Below are positions 58,203 to 64,000 of a stretch of DNA of 64,000 nt, one piece after another. How positions within the stretch are numbered: position 1 is the stretch's first letter; each line of letters opens with the position of its first letter. The notes below the pieces were generated by a model, which saw only the letters and a list, made by a program, of their open reading frames with translations, ran no database searches and was not told the DNA's origin. This stretch comes from Chryseobacterium sp. T16E-39 (GTDB lineage: Bacteria; Bacteroidota; Bacteroidia; Flavobacteriales; Weeksellaceae): positions 1,364,001 through 1,428,000 of the forward strand of contig NZ_CP022282.1 in NCBI RefSeq assembly GCF_002216065.1. Reading direction: 5' to 3'. A program made the position numbers and the translations under genes.

Positions 58203-60857
58203 ATGAGCTTTACTAATTTACCTTATATTTTTACACGGTTTGCTGCATTGCCCGTCCAAAGTTTAAATGCTTTAATCATTCCTGAAATTGAAGGCCAGCT
58301 TAATCAATGGCAAATGGCAGCAGAGTACAAAAAGAATTGTAACGAAAAGTTGTGCAGTTCGCTTTACACCCTAATTGAACAATCTGCTGACGACCATGAA
58401 CGAAAGCTTCTATTAAACCTTAAGCGCGCAGTGTATAACGGTCGGCAAAATGCGAAATCGATGGCACAAAAAATACCTTCGGACACTTTTAATATAATCG
58501 AAGATTCCTGGAAAGAGTGGTTAATCGCCGTGGAAAAGCATAAAGAATACGAACAATCCTGGGAAAAGGATTTCAATGATCACCTATTCGCACACCGAAA
58601 GAATATTCAAAAGCTTACTGGGCTATATCCGCTTAAAAATGGAGTTTTACTTTCAAGCAAAGATTTATATGAACAATTGGAAAGTTTTGAAAATGCTGAT
58701 GTGAAATCTTTAAATAAAGACACCGAAAGAATTGAATTCAGTGTACTGCGCTACCTAACCCGGATGACGTATAAAACATCCCCTTTCAGCACGTTCACCT
58801 ATTTAGGCCTTACCCAAATGGACGCTGCTGATCAGACAGGTGTTTCCGCCCTTTCGAAAATCCCTGATTCTAAAATACGACTTAACAATAAACTTTTGAA
58901 ACGTATAAAAAAGTTGATGGAGTGCCATCCTGAACTACAAGGTCTGTTGGTCGTGAATATCAACAGTAGTGTAAGTGAGAACGACGGCCGATTCAGTTTT
59001 CTGCTCAATTGTGCAAACATTGAAGTCTTTCAGGAAATTCAGGCCTCGGGTGTGAATCAATATATTAAAGAACTGATCAACAATTCGGAGGAAAGTATCT
59101 CATTATCATCATTCATTGAACTTCTTTCAAACCACATTGAGGCCGATTTTTCAGAATTACGACATTATGTATTAAAATTGGTGGATTCAGGATTTTTAGA
59201 ACTCACTTTAGAGTGTTCTGAGATTGATCCTGACTGGGACAGCCACCTTTTAACATTTCTGGGACAGCACGAAAAAAACAATGAATCTGCACAACAGCTC
59301 TACGAAATGGTTTCTCACCTTCAACAGGCAAAAAATGAATTTGCATCTGCAAAGATTTCTCAGCGGGAGATTATTTTGAAAAAGATCTCAAAGATCTTTG
59401 ATACCACTATTTCAGGTCTTGAAAATCAGGCAGGTATTGTAAAACTGCCGAAAGAAGAAATTAAGGACTTGCTTGAAAATATCCTTGCACAATATAGAAA
59501 TGGGGAAGGATTTGAAAAAATTCCTTATATCCCGGTTGACTACCGCCAGGAAGGATTCATTTATGAAGATACTTATACCGACCAGCTTCATACAGCTAAA
59601 GAAAATACCATTAATGAACTTGGAAAATTACTATCTGATCTTGTCAATCGACTGACCGCTTTTGATATCAGGGCTAAGGAGAAAAACAATATTAAAAACT
59701 TCTTTATCTCCAGTTATGGCGATCATCAAAAAATTCCTCTGGTTACTTTTTACCATGAATATTATCGTCACAAAAATGAATTCGAAACAGGGGAAGAACA
59801 AATATCTTACGGCAATCTCTGGGCTGATCTTTTTTGGGCTGATCTTCAGAACGAAGGGCAGATGTCCGACGAAATAAAAATTCAAAAGAAGCACCTGTTT
59901 CAGCTCCCTGTATCAAAGAAAACAGCTCCCTCCGGTTCAGCATTCCTGCAATTTTTTGATCATCAATCCAAAACAGGCACCAAAGCGGTTGTCAATGGAC
60001 TCATGCCGGGCATGGGTAAAATGAGTGGTAGGTTTCTCCATCTTTTTGATCCTGAAGTTTCTAAAGCACATAGAGATTATAACAGACTTTTATTTCCAGA
60101 CAAGCTGCTTATTGAGCTCAATGATGACTCCAGTTTTAATGCCAATATCCATCCTCCTTTGCTTGATCATGAGATTAAGATGCCATCGTCAAATACACAG
60201 ATGAAAAAGTCTCAGCAGATCAGTTTAGACCGGATATCAGTGGGCTATAATCCAGAAAAGGATATGCTTTTTTTGACAGACAACATTTTAAAGAAAGAAA
60301 TCTATGCATTTGACTTATGCCTGGAAACAATAACAAACAGATCAAACCTTTACCAGCTTATGTCTCTGTTCAACCCGTGTATCTATGTCAGCTATCATCC
60401 ACTGATACAGGTTATCGACAAAAATTATTCAAAACAATTTAAAAATGAAGACATTCAGGTATTTCCACGAATTGTGTTTGAAGACAAGCTGGTGCTTCGA
60501 CGCAAAGGATGGCTGATCGATCTCGCCACCATTCCCCGACAAAACAGAGATGAAAAAAACAGTGTTTACTTTCTCCGCTTTCACCAATGGTTATTAAAAA
60601 ACACATTACCATCTTCTGCATTTCTTTATTTACAGTCTTCGTACATTCCTGAAAATCAATCAGCCGATAAAACTGCTGGAAACAAAGATGATTACAAACC
60701 TCAATTTATAAGTTTCGAGCAACCTTTGCTTTTCAGCCTTTTTACAAAACTTCTAAACAGGGCTGTATCCTACATTTATCTAGAGGAGGTACTACCTTCT
60801 GTACACCATTCCCAGGAAAGAGTTTCCGAGCATTTAATTCAATGGTATAATTTTTAA
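58203..60857 (+). CDS. Split LanB, glutamylation (N-terminal) half
   Basis: 884 aa. Begins FTNLPYIFTRFAALPVQSL and has the Lant_dehydr_N signature LTRMTYKTSPFSTFTYLG near residues 185-202, with a second conserved block SGRFLHLFDPEVSKAHRDYNR near 620. In LanB enzymes this domain transfers glutamate from Glu-tRNA to Ser/Thr of the precursor. It has no SpaB_C elimination domain at its end, which is instead encoded by the next gene 5 bp later. Split LanB is known for pinensin and for thiopeptides. Confidence 0.9.
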   Translation: MSFTNLPYIFTRFAALPVQSLNALIIPEIEGQLNQWQMAAEYKKNCNEKLCSSLYTLIEQSADDHERKLLLNLKRAVYNGRQNAKSMAQKIPSDTFNIIEDSWKEWLIAVEKHKEYEQSWEKDFNDHLFAHRKNIQKLTGLYPLKNGVLLSSKDLYEQLESFENADVKSLNKDTERIEFSVLRYLTRMTYKTSPFSTFTYLGLTQMDAADQTGVSALSKIPDSKIRLNNKLLKRIKKLMECHPELQGLLVVNINSSVSENDGRFSFLLNCANIEVFQEIQASGVNQYIKELINNSEESISLSSFIELLSNHIEADFSELRHYVLKLVDSGFLELTLECSEIDPDWDSHLLTFLGQHEKNNESAQQLYEMVSHLQQAKNEFASAKISQREIILKKISKIFDTTISGLENQAGIVKLPKEEIKDLLENILAQYRNGEGFEKIPYIPVDYRQEGFIYEDTYTDQLHTAKENTINELGKLLSDLVNRLTAFDIRAKEKNNIKNFFISSYGDHQKIPLVTFYHEYYRHKNEFETGEEQISYGNLWADLFWADLQNEGQMSDEIKIQKKHLFQLPVSKKTAPSGSAFLQFFDHQSKTGTKAVVNGLMPGMGKMSGRFLHLFDPEVSKAHRDYNRLLFPDKLLIELNDDSSFNANIHPPLLDHEIKMPSSNTQMKKSQQISLDRISVGYNPEKDMLFLTDNILKKEIYAFDLCLETITNRSNLYQLMSLFNPCIYVSYHPLIQVIDKNYSKQFKNEDIQVFPRIVFEDKLVLRRKGWLIDLATIPRQNRDEKNSVYFLRFHQWLLKNTLPSSAFLYLQSSYIPENQSADKTAGNKDDYKPQFISFEQPLLFSLFTKLLNRAVSYIYLEEVLPSVHHSQERVSEHLIQWYNF

Positions 60858-60862
60858 AAACG

Positions 60863-61735
60863 ATGCAGAAATCCTGGAATACTTATTATATATACTATGG
60901 TGGAAGTGCAGACCAAATATTGAAAGAAATAGTACATCCATCTATCGAAGATGTACAGCAATCAATGGAAAAAGAACTGAAATTTTTCTTTATCCGATAT
61001 TTTGAAAATGGCTATCATATCCGGTTACGCCTGTTCTTATCAGCTAAAGAATCTATTCTTTTTAAATCCATGCTAGCCAACCACGTCTCAGTATATGAGC
61101 ACATAAATAAAGCAGCAATCGTTGTGAGAGAAACTGAATATATTCCTGAAATTGGCCGATATGGAAATGCAGATACGATCAAATATGCTGAAAGCTATTT
61201 TTATGAATCGTCACGGTTTGTTTTGCATCATTTAGTAACAAAGGAACCTTTAACGATATCTGAAAGATATCTTCTCGCCCTCAAAACTCATATGATATTT
61301 TTAAAAGGAATGGGGTTTTCTAAAAATTATAGCCAACAGCTATGTGATAAATTTATACAAAGCTGGCTTCCAGTTCCTTTTTCCCAGGATTCTAACGAAT
61401 ACGAACAAAACAGGAAAAGCATACGATCAGCTTTTCAGATACAGTTTGAAACATATCAGGATTTATTATGTGAGCCTCTTGCAGAATTCTGGAATTCACT
61501 GGATACCACCACAGATGTTTTTATAAAACAGTTTCTTGAAGCGAACGGTAAGATCTGGAGTAAATACAACCAGGCTCAGTTATCATCAAATGCTCTGGAA
61601 GAAGTTTTACTTAGCTTTATTCACATGACTAATAACAGGCTGGGAATAGTAAATTCTGAAGAATCCTACCTTCTTTTCTTAATCATGAAAACCATCCCAT
61701 TAATAAAGGATTATGACAACAAACAAAGAACGTAA
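60863..61735 (+). CDS. Split LanB, elimination (SpaB_C) half
   Basis: 290 aa, a stand-alone SpaB_C / thiopeptide-type bacteriocin biosynthesis domain. FFFIRYFENGYHIRLRL (about residues 41-57) and YIPEIGRYGNADTIKYAE (about 94-111) match the conserved motifs; the Ser pair ESSRF replaces the more usual DS. In LanB this half removes glutamate to leave dehydro-Ala or dehydro-Thr. Its end overlaps the next gene by 23 bp, so translation is coupled. Confidence 0.9.
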   Translation: MQKSWNTYYIYYGGSADQILKEIVHPSIEDVQQSMEKELKFFFIRYFENGYHIRLRLFLSAKESILFKSMLANHVSVYEHINKAAIVVRETEYIPEIGRYGNADTIKYAESYFYESSRFVLHHLVTKEPLTISERYLLALKTHMIFLKGMGFSKNYSQQLCDKFIQSWLPVPFSQDSNEYEQNRKSIRSAFQIQFETYQDLLCEPLAEFWNSLDTTTDVFIKQFLEANGKIWSKYNQAQLSSNALEEVLLSFIHMTNNRLGIVNSEESYLLFLIMKTIPLIKDYDNKQRT

Positions 61736-63626
61736 AGAATTTCAGAAAGGATTGAATGAAATAAGTGAGTTTCTTTTGTCCAAGACACAGCAAGATGAAA
61801 ATGGCTTCTTTTGGGATACGATTTATCATGACAATGATACTGGAAAACTTTCTTTCACATTCAATCCCTCTCTGTGGAATGGAACGGGAGGTATCGCCTG
61901 GTTTTTTCTTGTACTTTATGAAAACTATGGCGAAAAACAATATCTCTTAACTGCCGAAGGAGCGTTTGCAAAAATATATCACCATTCAACACATCATAAA
62001 ATTTTAAATCCAAGCCTTTATGATGGGATATGTGGGTCTATTTATTTAGGTTTGGAACTGTTCGGGGTTACCGGTAAGGAACTGTATCTTCAGCAGGCCT
62101 TAGATCTCTATGAAATGTACAGGTCCAAAATACTCTCAGAAGAAACGGAAGATCTGCTGATTGGTATCTCAGGAATTTTAATCACCGTCTGCACTCTCTA
62201 TCATTTTACGCAGGATCAGAAATTATATGATGATATAATCATACTAATCAATACCCTTCTGGAAAAGGCATTAGTTGCGGAATCGGGTATTAAATGGGGT
62301 AAAAACCAACTTTCAATGGATTCACTTTGTGGTTTTTCACATGGTAATTCAGGTATAGCTTTCTGTCTGTTGCAGCTGGGTAAATACTTTAATAATGATG
62401 AATTTATCTGGATGGCTGAACAGGCATTCCTCTATGAAGATCTTTACTATAATTCCTCAAAAAACAATTGGATGGACTTACGATGGGAGGAATCTAAAAA
62501 TCAATTACCGGACCTATTTGAGTGGAATAAAAACACCTTTCTCCCTGAAGATTTTGATCTCAATGCATGGGCACACGGCGCCTGTGGTATTGGAACAGCA
62601 AGAATTTCGGCATTCAATAGGACCCGTAATCCAGTGTATAAAAAAGATTGTATCAAAGTATTTGAACGATGCAAAAATGATATCATGACCAGAACTAAAC
62701 GGAATCACATCCTCTTTAGTGGATATGGAGGACTTTCAGATTTTCTGTTGCAGTATAATCAGGTGTTTGCCAATAAAGAAGCTTTGCACCTTGCCACTGA
62801 AATTGTTCTGGAAGGTTTAAACAAAAGCAGAGAGCACAATCATTCTGCATGGGGAATCCAAAACAATGAAGATTTAGGACTTATGACAGGTACAGCCGGA
62901 ATTGGACTTTCTTTACTTATGATGATAAAAGGGAAAACCGTAAATTCAATTCTTCACCCGGAATTACCCGTGAATGAACCTGGAACAGGGAGAATCCTCA
63001 AAGCGTTTAAAGTCAAAAAAACTTTTTTTAATTTGTATTATCCTAAAACGCTGAAAGCTCTAAAGACCATTATACAGCTTAAGGACTCTATTTATGACTC
63101 TGAAGTCATAGAAGAATTTGGCAACACCTTATTGAATATCATTGAAGATCTGCCTAAAAAAGATCGGGTATATATTTCAGACATTCATCAGCTTGAAACC
63201 GCCCAAATCAAAATCAGGAAAAAACATAAAGGCGCTTTGTGCTTTCAAACGCGACTAATCATATTGAAAGAGGAATTGGCTGATCTATTAAAAAATGATA
63301 AAAGTGATCTTCAGGGAAAACGATTTATCGGTACTCCCTTCATTGAGGTTTACGAATCCAAATGGAACTGGAAGGAGGAAAACCATAAAGATTCGGATGC
63401 AGGAAAATACTATAATGTTTTGTATAGCACAGATCAGGAGATGTTCCATCTTGTATTAAACTCATTTTCTGCAACAATACTTCAGCTTTTGAAGAATCCT
63501 TTAAGTATTGAGGAACTAACAGAGTATTTCTATTATCCCGAAGGAGAAAAGGAAATAATGAAAAATAAAATAACGGAACAGGTCAGGGAGCTTTTAAACA
63601 ATTTCTTCATCAGGGTCAATCCTTAA
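61713..63626 (+). CDS. LanC-like cyclase with C-terminal extension, zinc ligands missing
   Basis: 637 aa. The first 415 residues have the LanC alpha-toroid pattern, with repeats SLWNGTGGIAW, SLYDGICGSIYLG, GFSHGNSGIAF, AWAHGACGIGTARI, ILFSGYGGLSDF and LMTGTAGIGLSLL. LanC zinc ligands are Cys in WCxG and Cys-His in CHG. Here the first reads WAHG (Ala287, with Cys291 four residues on) and the second FSG (335-337), so none of the classical ligands is present. Residues 415-637 are an extra region; its end (FHLVLNSFSATILQLL to LLNNFFIRVNP) resembles a winged-helix, PqqD-like recognition domain. Role: thioether formation or precursor binding. Confidence 0.82.
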   Translation: MTTNKERKEFQKGLNEISEFLLSKTQQDENGFFWDTIYHDNDTGKLSFTFNPSLWNGTGGIAWFFLVLYENYGEKQYLLTAEGAFAKIYHHSTHHKILNPSLYDGICGSIYLGLELFGVTGKELYLQQALDLYEMYRSKILSEETEDLLIGISGILITVCTLYHFTQDQKLYDDIIILINTLLEKALVAESGIKWGKNQLSMDSLCGFSHGNSGIAFCLLQLGKYFNNDEFIWMAEQAFLYEDLYYNSSKNNWMDLRWEESKNQLPDLFEWNKNTFLPEDFDLNAWAHGACGIGTARISAFNRTRNPVYKKDCIKVFERCKNDIMTRTKRNHILFSGYGGLSDFLLQYNQVFANKEALHLATEIVLEGLNKSREHNHSAWGIQNNEDLGLMTGTAGIGLSLLMMIKGKTVNSILHPELPVNEPGTGRILKAFKVKKTFFNLYYPKTLKALKTIIQLKDSIYDSEVIEEFGNTLLNIIEDLPKKDRVYISDIHQLETAQIKIRKKHKGALCFQTRLIILKEELADLLKNDKSDLQGKRFIGTPFIEVYESKWNWKEENHKDSDAGKYYNVLYSTDQEMFHLVLNSFSATILQLLKNPLSIEELTEYFYYPEGEKEIMKNKITEQVRELLNNFFIRVNP

Positions 63627-63633
63627 AATAAAA

Positions 63634-63663
63634 AAAGCTGCTTTATTTACATAAAGCAGCCCT
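63634..63663 (-). terminator. Terminator between lan operon and precursor
   Basis: GCTGCTTTAT (63637-63646) and ATAAAGCAGC (63651-63660) form a perfect 10-bp stem with loop TTAC. The T run is on the minus strand, so it mainly ends precursor transcription; it may also stop the operon from the other side. Confidence 0.85.
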
Positions 63664-63683
63664 TAAATTGTTCGAGTCTATAA

Positions 63684-63878
63684 TTAACACTGAACAGTAC
63701 CACAAACGTGAAGTCTGTCCTGAGTTTTTATAGTGTGAGTCGGGTGATCATGATCTCCTGCAGGAGAAATTCCTAAACCACCTTGTAATTTTTTAGACAA
63801 ATCTTTGTCTAATGCCGTTACGAAGCTTTCGATCTTAAGATCATCGATGTTAAGCTTCATCTTTTTGTTGTTTTCCAT
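63684..63878 (-). CDS. Lanthipeptide precursor peptide, pinensin-like
   Basis: 64 aa. Leader residues 1-34 contain KLNIDDLKIESFVTAL, which resembles the class I recognition box, and end with LSKKLQGG, a double-glycine cut site for the C39 transporter. The 30-residue core (from Leu35) has Ser38, Thr47, Thr49, Thr52, Thr61 and two Cys (59, 64), four His (43, 45, 48, 57) and a DHDHPTH stretch. Two thioether rings at most; Thr61-Cys64 would make a small ring. Encoded convergently with the enzymes and behind its own upstream region. I recall leaders of the 'SFVT' type in pinensin-family precursors of Bacteroidota. Confidence 0.88.
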   Translation of the reverse strand: MENNKKMKLNIDDLKIESFVTALDKDLSKKLQGGLGISPAGDHDHPTHTIKTQDRLHVCGTVQC

Positions 63879-63936
63879 AATAAAACATTTTTTTAATTTG
63901 TGCCTACTGTTTAGGGTTTCGGCTTTCCCTCTTTTG

Positions 63937-63969
63937 TAAAGATACTTATTTTATCGCAACAAAGTTGCA
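63937..63969 (-). promoter_or_regulatory. Candidate promoter and shared motif upstream of precursor
   Basis: On the minus strand TATCTTTA (63944-63937) is one base off the -7 box. The motif TGCAACTTTGTTGC (63969-63956) lies 11 bp upstream, close to the -33 region, and matches TGCAACATTATTGC upstream of the lan operon at 12 of 14 bases. The GCAAC/GTTGC halves are palindromic. Confidence 0.45.
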
Positions 63970-64000
63970 TTTAAATGTTAAAATTTGATCCCTAGCTGTA

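Noticed and set aside
55991-63878. Lanthipeptide cluster as prophage cargo
   Set aside because: It lies 17 kb outside the tRNA attachment site, with chromosomal genes in between, and shows no phage or transposon borders in the window.

Overview
The window suggests a Bacteroidota genome of the Flavobacteriia, most likely Chryseobacterium or a close relative. The DNA is AT-rich, promoters fit the Bacteroidota pattern TTG-N(17-23)-TAnnTTTG, Shine-Dalgarno sites are weak or absent, and the host genes are typical of the group: a secreted metalloprotease with a type IX secretion tail, an outer-membrane beta-barrel gene downstream of a large TPR gene, DUF962, DUF4377 and DUF3857/transglutaminase proteins. 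This assignment is inference; no rRNA gene is present.

Bases 1 to about 38,950 are the right-hand part of an integrated tailed phage with a siphovirus-like gene order. Its left end lies outside the window. From left to right there is a plus-strand operon of small, mostly unknown genes (7-5034), a short control region with a candidate small RNA (5.7-6.1 kb), an AbiC-like membrane protein (6.1-6.7 kb), and then a long minus-strand operon. Read in its own direction (right to left) that operon runs: early genes (83-aa ORF, basic peptide, DUF2693, two ASCH proteins around a NinG-like protein, 38-aa peptide, PAPS-reductase-like and ParB-like proteins), small and large terminase, portal, MuF-like protein, scaffold, head decoration, major capsid, head-tail connectors, major tail protein, tail chaperones, tape measure, Dit-like distal tail, a GDSL-esterase tail protein, tail tip/fibre, membrane proteins and an N-acetylmuramidase endolysin. 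An accessory island (25.0-28.9 kb, both strands) interrupts the head module and carries HTH, HNH, DUF4160 and HEPN-like genes. At the right end an XRE repressor with a nearly leaderless promoter, three 17-bp operators and a tyrosine recombinase sit beside tRNA-Arg(UCG), the probable attachment site.

Bases 39,090-55,701 are host chromosome: beta-barrel and TPR genes, a CocE/NonD (S15-type) hydrolase, an APC amino acid permease, a 140-bp tandem repeat array, a DUF962 protein, a lipoprotein, an M43 metalloprotease, a transglutaminase-like protein, a DUF4377 lipoprotein and an SPFH protein.

Bases 55,991-63,878 are a compact lanthipeptide cluster: a C39-peptidase ABC transporter, a split class I dehydratase (glutamylation and elimination halves as separate genes), a LanC-like protein with a 200-residue C-terminal extension, and a convergently encoded 64-aa precursor with a Gly-Gly leader and a His-rich, two-Cys core. 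The expected route is glutamyl-tRNA-dependent dehydration, thioether formation, and leader removal with export by the transporter. The LanC-like protein lacks the usual zinc ligands and the C39 domain has Asn in place of the usual Asp. A 14-bp motif is shared by the two upstream regions. This is the most interesting system in the window.
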